Positions 8,931 through 16,481 of a stretch of 33,378 bases of DNA are shown here, one piece after another (the stretch's first letter is position 1; every line of letters starts with the position of its first letter). Position numbers and translations under genes: made by a program. The notes below the pieces were generated by a model. That model was not told the origin of the DNA. It did no database searches and was given only the letters and a program-made list of their open reading frames with translations. Source of the stretch: Thermoleophilaceae bacterium (GTDB lineage Bacteria; Actinomycetota; Thermoleophilia; Solirubrobacterales; Thermoleophilaceae); the NCBI GenBank assembly GCA_036378175.1, contig DASUWY010000006.1, positions 1-33,378 of the forward strand, written 5' to 3'.

Positions 8931-9311
8931 GTGTTCTGGTGGCACGTGGTTCGGTGGCTGCACCTGCTGGCGATGGCGTTCTTCGTCGGCGGCCAGTTGA
9001 TGCTCGCCGCCGTGGTGGTGCCCACGCTGCGCGGCGGCGACAACCGCGAGGCCATCCGAAGCGTGGCGCGCCGCTTTGGCATCGGCAGCGCGGTTGCGAT
9101 CGCCGTGCTGGTGATCACCGGCTCGCTCATGGCAAGCCACTATCACCGCTGGGGGGATGGGGAGTTACACGTGAAGCTCGGGCTCGTCGTGCTTGTCGGC
9201 CTGTTGATCGGCTGGCATACACGCAAGCCCGAGCTTCATGTCCTGGAAGGACTCGTGTTTCTGCTGTCGCTGGCGATCGTCTGGCTCGGGATCGCCATCG
9301 CGCACTTCTGA
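8931..9311 (+). CDS. Small four-helix membrane protein, CopD/DUF2269-like
   Basis: 126 residues from a GTG. Four hydrophobic segments are visible at about residues 6-30, 48-68, 78-95 and 101-122. The opening WWHVVRWLHLLAMAFFVGGQLML carries His residues in the first helix, and further His lie in SHYHRWGDGELHVK and GWHTRK, a pattern shared by CopD-like and related haem- or copper-associated membrane proteins. The family assignment is tentative because such helices are poorly diagnostic. It ends 5 bp before the end of the convergent DUF892 gene. Confidence 0.65.
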   Translation: MFWWHVVRWLHLLAMAFFVGGQLMLAAVVVPTLRGGDNREAIRSVARRFGIGSAVAIAVLVITGSLMASHYHRWGDGELHVKLGLVVLVGLLIGWHTRKPELHVLEGLVFLLSLAIVWLGIAIAHF

Positions 9312-9316
9312 ACGCG

Positions 9317-10294
9317 CTACGAGCGGCTGCTCGACCGTGAGCGGCTCGAGCGGGATGCGCTCGGGCTGCCGCCATTCGAGCTCGAGCGAGTCGAGCGCGA
9401 GCTGCGGGACCCGGAGCTGCGGGTGGATCCGCTGCTGCGCGAACCGCTGCTGCGCGAGGAACCGCTACTCCGCGACGACCCCGTGCTGCGCGAGCTGCCG
9501 GACGAACCACTGCTGCGCGACGAGCCGCTGCTGCGCGACGAGCCGGAGCTGCGGGTGGACCTGCTGCTGCGCGACGAGCCGCTGCTCCGCGACGAGCTGG
9601 AGCCGCTGCGCGACCGCGACGACGTCGAGCCCGACCTGCTGCGCGACGAGCTGGAGCCGCTGCGCGAACGCGACGACGACGAGCTCGAGCTGCTGCGCGA
9701 ACGCGACGAGGACGACGAGCTACGCCGGCGCGAGCTGCTGCGGCCGGTCGGCCGCTGCGACGCCGGGATCTCAGCAGTGGCCACAGCCTTCGTGAGCTGC
9801 GGGATCTGGCGCTCGAGGAACTTCGACATCCGCTCCTCCTCGCGCCGGATGCGCTTGGCGAGCTGTGCCGTGTCCTTGTCGCCGACGGCGGTGGCGAGCG
9901 TCTCGATCGCGGTGTAGGTGGCGATCTCCTCGGCCTCGTCCTGGAACTCCGTCTTGGCGTTCTTCAGCATCTTCTCCTGCTCGCCCGTGCCGCGGGCCAT
10001 GTGCAGCGGACCCTGCGCCAGCGCCGCAGCCTTGTTGGCCGCGGTCTGCAGCGTGTTCGCCGCGCCGGCAACGCCGTCGGCGCCGGCCTGGCCGCCGAGC
10101 TGCTTGATGCGCCGCTCCACGTCACGCGCGTGCGCCTTGGTCTCCTTGAGATGCTCCTGGAGCCGCTTCTTGTAGGGCGCGCGCGTGGTCATCGCGATGT
10201 GCGCCTCGAGCGCGGTCTCGAGTTGCTTCTCTTTTCCATAAGCCTCGTTGAGGTACTGCACGAGCTTCGAGTCGCGCTCGTTGAGTTCAGCCAT
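9317..10294 (-). CDS. DUF892 (YciF-type ferritin-like) protein with a long Arg/Ser-rich tail
   Basis: 325 residues from the ATG at 10294; GGAGG and AGG motifs lie upstream. Residues 4-172 are a ferritin-like four-helix bundle of the DUF892/YciE-YciF stress family: LVQYLNEAYGKEKQLE, LEAHIAMT, HLKETKAHARDVERRIKQLGG, DEAEEIATYTAIETLA and IRREEERMSKFLERQI carry the Glu/His residues that bind the di-metal site. From about residue 182 to the end the chain is almost only Ser, Arg, Gly and Thr (RSSSRRRSSS, SSRSRSGSS, RSSGSSRSSG repeats), about 140 residues. This highly basic, disordered tail is unusual for the family and could bind nucleic acid or polyphosphate. A stress-sigma-like promoter lies upstream, facing CsbD. 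Confidence 0.9.
   Translation of the reverse strand: MAELNERDSKLVQYLNEAYGKEKQLETALEAHIAMTTRAPYKKRLQEHLKETKAHARDVERRIKQLGGQAGADGVAGAANTLQTAANKAAALAQGPLHMARGTGEQEKMLKNAKTEFQDEAEEIATYTAIETLATAVGDKDTAQLAKRIRREEERMSKFLERQIPQLTKAVATAEIPASQRPTGRSSSRRRSSSSSSRSRSSSSSSSSRSRSGSSSSRSRSGSTSSRSRSGSSSSRSSGSSRSSRSTRSSGSSRSSGSSRSSGSSGSSRSTGSSRSSGSSRSSGSRSSGSTRSSGSRSSRSTRSSSNGGSPSASRSSRSRSSSRS
9420..9740 (-). repeat. Degenerate tandem repeats encoding the Arg/Ser tail
   Basis: Internal DNA repeats built on GCTGCTGCGCGACGAGC-like units encode the RS tail. One 25-bp block, CGACGAGCTGG followed by AGCCGCTGCGCGA, occurs at about 9590 and again 54 bp later, a multiple of three, so length changes would keep the frame. 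Repeat slippage between strains is plausible. Confidence 0.7.
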
Positions 10295-10341
10295 GCTTAC
10301 CTGCCTCCCGGGAGGATTCGGATTCCGGTCGAGGATTCGTA

Positions 10342-10366
10342 ATACCCAACACACGCAGGGCGACAC
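10342..10366 (-). promoter_or_regulatory. SigB/SigF-like stress promoter for the DUF892 gene
   Basis: On the minus strand GTGT (10366-10363) is followed after 15 nt by GGGTAT (10347-10342). This matches the GNNT-N14-16-GGGTAT form of actinobacterial SigB/SigF promoters. The start codon lies about 47 bp downstream. The -35 is weaker than that of the facing CsbD promoter. Confidence 0.55.
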
Positions 10367-10382
10367 CCCGGGCGCGCTAACC

Positions 10383-10407
10383 GTTTGGAGCGAGGTCTCA
10401 TGGGTAG
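10383..10407 (+). promoter_or_regulatory. SigB/SigF-like stress promoter for the CsbD gene
   Basis: GTTT (10383-10386), 15 nt, then GGGTAG (10402-10407), a close match to the SigF/SigB consensus GTTT-N15-17-GGGTA. The predicted start site near 10413 leaves a leader of about 34 nt carrying GAAGGGAG before the csbD ATG. Confidence 0.65.
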
Positions 10408-10446
10408 GACTGAGATGTCCCGATCGACCGAAGGGAGCTATTGCCA

Positions 10447-10638
10447 ATGGGCATCCTCGACAAGATCACCGGGCGCGCGAAGAAGGCGGCCGGCGACATC
10501 GCGGACGACGCGTCACTCCGCCGCGAAGGCAGGCAGGAGGAGCGCAAGGGCGAGGCCAAGGACGAACTGGCGAACGCTCAGGAGAAGGCGGACGCCAAGG
10601 CCGAAGAGGTCGCGAACCTCGAGCGTAAGACGAACTGA
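10447..10638 (+). CDS. CsbD-family stress protein
   Basis: 63 residues, very hydrophilic. MGILDKITGRAKKAAGDIADD and RREGRQEERKGEAKDELANAQEKADAK are the hallmark pattern of CsbD (PF05532), small proteins induced by general stress sigma factors in Bacillus and other bacteria; molecular function is unknown. The ATG at 10447 is preferred to the TTG at 10441 because GAAGGGAG ends 9 nt upstream. It is transcribed from its own stress-type promoter and faces the DUF892 gene, which belongs to another stress-induced family. It ends 3 bp before the stop of the convergent small membrane peptide. Confidence 0.9.
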   Translation: MGILDKITGRAKKAAGDIADDASLRREGRQEERKGEAKDELANAQEKADAKAEEVANLERKTN

Positions 10639-10641
10639 CGT

Positions 10642-10734
10642 CTAGAGCTTGATCAGCACGATGATCGCGCTGATCACGACGCAGATGATGATCACGATCT
10701 GCATCGCGATCCAGAAGCGCGGCAGCTGGTTCAA
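10642..10734 (-). CDS. 30-residue single-pass membrane peptide coupled to the response regulator
   Basis: A small open frame starting with TTG at 10734 and ending with TAG at 10642. The start overlaps the TGA of the response regulator gene as TTGA, a classic translational-coupling arrangement. The product begins MNQLPRFW and continues with about 20 hydrophobic residues rich in Ile and Val (IAMQIVIIICVVISAIIV), ending in LIKL: one transmembrane helix with a short Arg-containing N-terminus and a terminal Lys. The frame fills the gap between the two neighbouring genes exactly. No Shine-Dalgarno is seen, so expression would depend on coupling. Function unknown; a membrane partner of the regulator is speculation. 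Confidence 0.5.
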   Translation of the reverse strand: MNQLPRFWIAMQIVIIICVVISAIIVLIKL

Positions 10735-11360
10735 TCGATGAGCGACTGACGGAGCGCGATCGCGACGGCGTGCGTGCGGGTGTCCGCCTGCAGCTTCGCG
10801 ATCACGCGCTTCGTGTCCGACTTCACGGTCTCCACGCTCAAGCCGATCCGCCGGGCGATCTCCTCCGTGTGATAGCCCTCGGCGAGTAGCTGAAGGATCT
10901 CTCGCTCCCGTTCGCTCAGCGGCTGCTCGCGACTGCCCGCGCTCGTCATGAGCAGCGCGGGTGAGAGCGAAGGGTCCACGAATGGCTTGCCCTCGGCCAC
11001 CGTGCGAATCGCGCGCAGCAGGTCCTCAGGAGGCGAGCCCTTCATCACGTAGCCGCGGGCCCCCGCCGCGATCGCGTCCGACAGGAGTCGCTTGTCGCCG
11101 TACGCGGAGAACACGACGAAGCTCACGTTCGGCGCGGCCTCGTGAATGCGCTTCACGGCCGAGATGCCGTCGATGCCCGGCAGGCGGACGTCGATCAGGA
11201 CGATCTGGGGGTTGAGCCGCGCCACCGCCTCGAGCGCCTCCTCGCCGGTCTCGACCGTGCCGACCAGCTCGAGGTCGTCGAGCTGTCCAAACAGGAGGTC
11301 AAGGCCCTGGCGGACGACGGGATGGTCATCTACGCCAAGGCAGCGAGTCCGGGCGCCCAT
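10731..11360 (-). CDS. NarL/LuxR-family response regulator
   Basis: 209 residues from the ATG at 11360. The receiver domain (about 5-120) has the acidic pair Asp11-Asp12, the phosphoacceptor Asp57 in IVLIDVRLPG, Ser85 in FSAYGD and Lys107 in YVMKGSPP. The C-terminal LuxR helix-turn-helix (about 140-205) has LSEREREILQLLAEGYHTEEIARRIGLSVETVKSD. No sensor kinase is adjacent, so its partner is elsewhere. Starts further upstream are possible (an in-frame ATG 36 bp earlier), but the receiver begins immediately after Met at 11360. It is divergent from the universal stress protein gene and coupled to the 30-residue membrane peptide. Confidence 0.92.
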   Translation of the reverse strand: MGARTRCLGVDDHPVVRQGLDLLFGQLDDLELVGTVETGEEALEAVARLNPQIVLIDVRLPGIDGISAVKRIHEAAPNVSFVVFSAYGDKRLLSDAIAAGARGYVMKGSPPEDLLRAIRTVAEGKPFVDPSLSPALLMTSAGSREQPLSEREREILQLLAEGYHTEEIARRIGLSVETVKSDTKRVIAKLQADTRTHAVAIALRQSLID

Positions 11361-11458
11361 TCTGGTGATGGTACAGCGGTTGAGCCATTGCTGCATGAAT
11401 TCGGCGCGTGCGGCGCATATGATGCGCGCGCTGCGCGTCGGCAACGGGAAGGAGAGGG

Positions 11459-11902
11459 ATGTTCAGGTCAATCGTGGTGGGTACGGACGGCTCTGAAACG
11501 GCAAAGGAGGCCGTACGTCAAGCCACGGAGTTGGCCAAGAGCATTTCGGCGGAGCTGTACGTCGTCAGTGCGTACGAGCCGGTGCCGGAGGGGCGCCTCC
11601 GTGCGGAACGCCGGGACGCGCCGGACGACCTCCAGTGGTCGATCAACCCGCGGGAGGACGTGGAGGCCACCCTCAGCGGCGCCGCTGACTCGATCCAGGA
11701 GTCCGGGGTGAAGGTCGAGACGTTCGCGCGCGAGGGCGATCCCGCGGATGCGATCCTCGACGTCGCCGAGGAGCGAGGTGCCGACCTCATCGTGGTGGGC
11801 AACAAGGGCATGACCGGTGCGAAGCGGTTCCTGCTCGGCTCGGTGCCGAACAAGGTGTCGCATCACGCGCCGTGCAGCGTCCTCATCATCCGGACGACCT
11901 GA
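11459..11902 (+). CDS. Universal stress protein (UspA family)
   Basis: 147 residues, single Usp domain. MFRSIVVGTDGSETAKEAV starts the Rossmann-like fold, and the ATP-binding G-2x-G-9x-G-S pattern is complete in GNKGMTGAKRFLLGSVPNKV, followed by the terminal strand APCSVLIIR. It therefore probably binds ATP. AAGGAGAGGG directly precedes the ATG as a strong Shine-Dalgarno. It is divergent from the response regulator; a TATGAT at 11418-11423 could be its -10. Usp proteins act in dormancy and stress responses. The 3' end overlaps the convergent hydrolase gene by 17 bp. Confidence 0.95.
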   Translation: MFRSIVVGTDGSETAKEAVRQATELAKSISAELYVVSAYEPVPEGRLRAERRDAPDDLQWSINPREDVEATLSGAADSIQESGVKVETFAREGDPADAILDVAEERGADLIVVGNKGMTGAKRFLLGSVPNKVSHHAPCSVLIIRTT

Positions 11903-12647
11903 GGAAGTCGAGCAGCAGCTCGCGGAACTGCTCCGGCGTCTCGAGCGGCGCAAGGTGACCCGCGCCTGCGATGAGCTCGTGGCGGGCGTTCGGCATGGCC
12001 TCCGCCATCGACTCTGCGCCGGCGATGAAGTCGCCCTTGTCCCGATCGCCGGCCGCGATCAGCGTGGGAGCGTCGATCTCGCTCAGCCGCTGTGGGTTCT
12101 CCTCGAGCGGGTCCGGCGCCTCGCTCACATCGGCGCCCTCCTGTAACTCGTAGGCGCGGCGCTGCATCGCGGCCACCTGGTCGCGCAGCGCCTGTGGCGC
12201 GTCCGGAAGCGTCCAACCGTCCGCCACCGCCCGCGCGGCAGCGTCGAGGTCCTCGTTCTCGAGTGCCTCCTCCTCGGTCGCCCATATCGACTCGAGCTCC
12301 TCGGACGGCTCGAGGTCGGGCGCGGGTGCCGAGATGAGCGCGAGGGCCGACACGCGCTCGGGCGCCACGAGCGCCACCCGCTGCGCCACGGCTCCGCCGA
12401 ACGAGTTGCCCACGAGCGCGGCGCGGCCGATTCCGAGGTGGTCGAGCGCGCGTAGGACGTCGAGCCATGGCGCCTGCTCGCCGGGCACGACCTCCGCGTC
12501 GCCGAAGCCGGGGAGGTCGAGAGCCACCACTCGGTAACCGGCGGCGGCAAGCGGTTTGAGATGGTCCGCCCACATGCGGCGGTCGCACACGCCCGCGTGG
12601 AGCAGCACGAGCGCGGGGCCACTGCCGGCTTCGTCATGCGGAAGCAC
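11886..12647 (-). CDS. Alpha/beta-fold hydrolase
   Basis: 253 residues from a GTG at 12647. The alpha/beta hydrolase core is complete: oxyanion region VLLHAG, DLPGFGD, the nucleophile elbow GNSFGG with Ser82, Asp201 in AAGDRDKGD and His231 in AGAGHLAPLE. A helical cap lies between about residues 110 and 185, rich in Glu and Ala. The frame is open further upstream into the subtilase gene, but that part is a shadow; the start at 12647 places the standard LVLLHAG strand near the N-terminus. It lies 20 bp downstream of the subtilase on the same strand. Substrate cannot be inferred; esterase or C-C hydrolase activity is likely. Confidence 0.88.
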   Translation of the reverse strand: MLPHDEAGSGPALVLLHAGVCDRRMWADHLKPLAAAGYRVVALDLPGFGDAEVVPGEQAPWLDVLRALDHLGIGRAALVGNSFGGAVAQRVALVAPERVSALALISAPAPDLEPSEELESIWATEEEALENEDLDAAARAVADGWTLPDAPQALRDQVAAMQRRAYELQEGADVSEAPDPLEENPQRLSEIDAPTLIAAGDRDKGDFIAGAESMAEAMPNARHELIAGAGHLAPLETPEQFRELLLDFLRSSG

Positions 12648-12667
12648 GGCTGGGCAGTATCTCCGAG

Positions 12668-14017
<1,350 letters not shown>

Positions 14018-14054
14018 CAGGCTAGGGTGGGCTCCAAAGAGAGTATTCGGCAGA

Positions 14055-14080
14055 AACAACCTCTGGCTCCAGAAGTTGTT
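14055..14080. promoter_or_regulatory. 26-bp inverted repeat between subtilase and tadA
   Basis: AACAACCTCTGG and CCAGAAGTTGTT are 12-bp arms with one mismatch around a 2-bp centre. It lies in the 87-bp divergent gap, where an operator is more likely than a terminator. The regulator is unknown. Confidence 0.5.
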
Positions 14081-14104
14081 GTACCTGGCCGGACGTACCC
14101 CTGA

Positions 14105-14569
14105 GTGACATCGATCTTTTTCCCCCGCGACGAGTACTTCATGCGGCTCGCCCTGCGTGAGGCCGAGCGGGCACTGGAGCATGAGGACCTGCCGGTGGGC
14201 TGCGTGATCGCCCGCGATCAGGAGGTGATCGGGGCCGCGCCTAACGAGCGGGAGCTGCGCGGGGATCCCACAGCTCATGCCGAGATCCTGGCTCTGAGAG
14301 AGGCTTCGCAGGCCGTGGGGGGCTGGCGGCTGGCGGATGCGGTGCTGTACGTGACGCTGGAGCCGTGCGCGATGTGCGCCGGGGCGATGGTGCTCGCCCG
14401 GGTGCCGCGTGTGGTCTACGGCGCCCTGAACCCGAAGGCGGGGGCCGCGGGCAGCGTGCTCAACGTGCTGGCCGAGCCGCGCCTCAATCACAGGCCGCAG
14501 GTCGCGGGCGGCCTGCTCGCCGATGAGTCCGCGGCGCTGTTGCGGGAGTTCTTCGCCACGCGGCGCTGA
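14105..14569 (+). CDS. tadA: tRNA-specific adenosine deaminase TadA
   Basis: Deaminates adenosine 34 of tRNA-Arg(ACG) to inosine. 154 residues, the usual length. The zinc-dependent deaminase motif is complete: His58 and catalytic Glu60 in TAHAEI, then Cys88 and Cys91 in LEPCAMCAGAM. Substrate-binding segments GWRLADAVLYVTLEP and YGALNPKAGAAGSV are typical of TadA rather than cytidine deaminase. The GTG at 14105 is chosen because the sequence before the in-frame ATG at 14141 (FFPRDEYFM) matches the usual N-terminal helix. It abuts the stop of the convergent SDR gene. Confidence 0.94.
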   Translation: MTSIFFPRDEYFMRLALREAERALEHEDLPVGCVIARDQEVIGAAPNERELRGDPTAHAEILALREASQAVGGWRLADAVLYVTLEPCAMCAGAMVLARVPRVVYGALNPKAGAAGSVLNVLAEPRLNHRPQVAGGLLADESAALLREFFATRR

Positions 14570-15424
14570 TCAGCGGCCGGGCTTCGGATAGGTGGTGCCC
14601 ACCATCCCGTCCCAGGCGCGGTCGGGGAGCACAGCGTGGAGGGCGAGCATCAGGCGAGCCGACGCCGTCACTGGGTAGCGCGTCTTCGGCCGATCCCGGG
14701 TGAGCGCGTGTTCGATTTGCCGGGCCACCGCGTCCGGCTTCGCACCGAGCCGGCTGAGCGCCCCCCTGTACGCGCCCGCTGTGGTGGCGGCGACGGCGGC
14801 GTTGAACCTGGCGTAGGGGCCATCGTCCGTGCTGGGGTGGCCTATCGAGCCCACCGCGGTGTCGCCGAATTGGGTGCGGATCAGTCCGGGCTCGATCAGC
14901 ACCACGTGAATGCCGAAACCCGAGACCTCAAAGCGCAGCGCGTCAGACAGCGCCTCCACCGCGTACTTGGTGGCGTGGTAGGCGCCGCCGCCGGGGAAGG
15001 TGAGCCTGCCGCCCATCGAGCTGAGGTTCACGATCCGGCCCTCGCGCTTGGTCCGCATGCCCGGAAGCACGAGCTGGCACATCCGGACGAGGCCGAACAC
15101 GTTGGTCTCGAACTGCCGTCGCAACTGGTCGGGCGGAATCGACTCGACAGCGCCCGACTGGCTGTAGCCGGCGTTGTTCACCAGCGCCCATACCGAGCCG
15201 TGTTCTTCGTGTACGGAATTGACGGCCGCCTTCATGGAGTTCTCGTCCGTCACGTCGAGCGCGAGGGTGCGGCAGCCTCGTTGCCGGAGATCCTCGATCG
15301 ACTCCGGTTTGCGAGCGGTGGCGTAGACCGTGAACTCCGCGCGCTTGGCCAGCCGCTCGGCGGTAGCGCGTCCGATCCCCGTTGAGCAGCCGGTGATCAG
15401 CACCGCCTTCTCTGTGCGCGCCAT
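14570..15424 (-). CDS. Short-chain dehydrogenase/reductase (classical SDR)
   Basis: 284 residues. The cofactor motif TGCSTGIG (residues 11-18), ATARKPE after the second strand, LDVT (55-58) and NNAG (82-85) indicate a classical SDR; the Arg-rich ATARK suggests NADP preference. Catalytic residues are Ser135 (NLSSMGG), Tyr148 and Lys152 (YHATK). The C-terminal region is longer than in the simplest SDRs and ends in DRAWDGMVGTTYPKPG. It lies between tadA (convergent, no gap) and tRNA-Ser (divergent). Substrate unknown; a lipid- or steroid-type alcohol is possible. Confidence 0.93.
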   Translation of the reverse strand: MARTEKAVLITGCSTGIGRATAERLAKRAEFTVYATARKPESIEDLRQRGCRTLALDVTDENSMKAAVNSVHEEHGSVWALVNNAGYSQSGAVESIPPDQLRRQFETNVFGLVRMCQLVLPGMRTKREGRIVNLSSMGGRLTFPGGGAYHATKYAVEALSDALRFEVSGFGIHVVLIEPGLIRTQFGDTAVGSIGHPSTDDGPYARFNAAVAATTAGAYRGALSRLGAKPDAVARQIEHALTRDRPKTRYPVTASARLMLALHAVLPDRAWDGMVGTTYPKPGR

Positions 15425-15453
15425 GCCCTAGACGCTAGCCTTCTTGGCGCTCT

Positions 15454-15542
15454 GGAGGGGTGCCGGAGTGGTTGAACGGGGCGGTCTCGAAAACCGTTAG
15501 CGGCGGTTTCGTCGCTCGAGGGTTCGAATCCCTCCCCCTCCG
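15454..15542 (+). tRNA. tRNA-Ser (anticodon CGA)
   Basis: Acceptor arms GGAGGGG and CCCCTCC with discriminator G, an anticodon stem GCGGT/ACCGT with loop CTCGAAA giving anticodon CGA, a long class II variable arm (TAGCGGCG, loop, CGTCGCTC) and a T-arm GAGGG-TTCGAAT-CCCTC. 89 nt without encoded CCA. It reads UCG codons, which are common here. An AbiEi-like gene lies 53 bp downstream. Confidence 0.96.
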
Positions 15543-15544
15543 CA

Positions 15545-15566
15545 TTCGCCTCCCTTGGGGGGCGAA
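15545..15566 (+). terminator. Probable hairpin terminator after tRNA-Ser(CGA)
   Basis: TTCGCCTCCC and GGGGGGCGAA form a 10-bp stem with one G-T pair and a 2-nt loop, directly after the tRNA. No clear T tract follows, so it may be a processing or pausing element instead. Confidence 0.4.
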
Positions 15567-15595
15567 CTTCTCCACCGCCTGGACTTTTAGGGCCA

Positions 15596-16471
15596 GTGGC
15601 CCCAAAAAACCAGAGCGTGGAGAGCAAGATCGAGCAGCTCGCGACTCGGGCGAAGGGCATCGTCACACGTGCAGAGCTGCTCGATGCCGGCGTGAGCAGC
15701 GACGAGATCAGGCACCGCCTGGAGATCGGTGTGCTCTTGACCCAATACCGCGGTGTCTACCGCGTGGGTCATCGAGCTCCGAACTTCGAGTCCTCTTACA
15801 TGGCTGCTGTAAAGGCTCGCGGTGAGGGGGCGCTGCTCAGCGGGATGGCTGCGGTCTACCTGCTGAGCTTGATCAGGGGAACGCCCCCACAGCCCGAGGT
15901 GACTGCTCCCACGCAGCGGCTCGGGGCGCGCCACTCGCCATCGATCTGCCGCAACGACGCCACCACCTGGCGCGGCATTCCGGTGACCACAGTTCCTCGC
16001 ACGCTGATCGACGTCGCCGCGCGGCTCACCGAGGACGAGCTCGCGCGCATTTGCCACGAAGCCGGTGTGCTCCACAGAGTCACACCCGCGATGGTCGAGC
16101 GTCTCCTCAACCCGAATGCGAAAGGGGCCGCCAAGCTCCGCGCCGTCATGCGCGGGGACGCCAAGGTGCTCCTCAGCAAGCTCGAGCGCAGGTTCCAGCA
16201 GCGGTTGAAGGATGCCGGCCTGCCCCTGCCGGAAACCAACAGGCCCGTCGGTGGCCGCCGCGTGGATTGCCATTGGCCGGAACACAAACTGACCGTTGAA
16301 CTCCAGAGCTACGGGTTCCACAACTCGCGCTACTCCTGGGAGCAGGACCAGCGGCGTCAGCGCGAGGCGTACGCGCGAGGTGACCAGTTCCGCAGCTACA
16401 CCTGGCACGACGTTTTCGAGGAGCCCGTCCAGATGATGCGCGAGCTGAGACAGCTGCTGCCGAATCGCTAG
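15596..16471 (+). CDS. AbiEi-type N-terminal domain fused to a DUF559-like nuclease fold
   Basis: 291 residues from a GTG. The N-terminus (about 8-60: IEQLATRAKGIVTRAELLDAGVS, YRGVYRVGH) is the winged-helix of AbiEi-type transcriptional antitoxins; the middle, TTVPRTLIDVAA, is typical of the same group. The C-terminus (about 218-291) resembles the PD-(D/E)xK DUF559 fold: Asp224 in RRVDCHWPE, Glu235 in TVELQ, then FHNSR and DQRR. The usual ELD is ELQ here, so a catalytic acid is changed. No AbiEii toxin lies next to it. It may be a solitary defence or regulatory protein; its position just after tRNA-Ser hints at acquired DNA, but no integrase or direct repeat is visible. Confidence 0.78.
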   Translation: MAPKNQSVESKIEQLATRAKGIVTRAELLDAGVSSDEIRHRLEIGVLLTQYRGVYRVGHRAPNFESSYMAAVKARGEGALLSGMAAVYLLSLIRGTPPQPEVTAPTQRLGARHSPSICRNDATTWRGIPVTTVPRTLIDVAARLTEDELARICHEAGVLHRVTPAMVERLLNPNAKGAAKLRAVMRGDAKVLLSKLERRFQQRLKDAGLPLPETNRPVGGRRVDCHWPEHKLTVELQSYGFHNSRYSWEQDQRRQREAYARGDQFRSYTWHDVFEEPVQMMRELRQLLPNR

Positions 16472-16481
16472 CTTCCAGCGC

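Noticed and set aside
9423-9917. Plus-strand frame with LLRDEPLLRDEP-type leucine/acid repeats
   Set aside because: It is the antisense shadow of the Arg/Ser-tail codons; its repeats follow from the tail, and the minus frame continues into a clear DUF892 domain.
14091-14100. GGGGTAC on the minus strand as a stress promoter for the subtilase
   Set aside because: No GTTT-like -35 at the right distance upstream.
15454-16471. Genomic island bounded by tRNA-Ser
   Set aside because: No integrase and no repeat of the tRNA 3' end was found downstream, so only weak suspicion remains.
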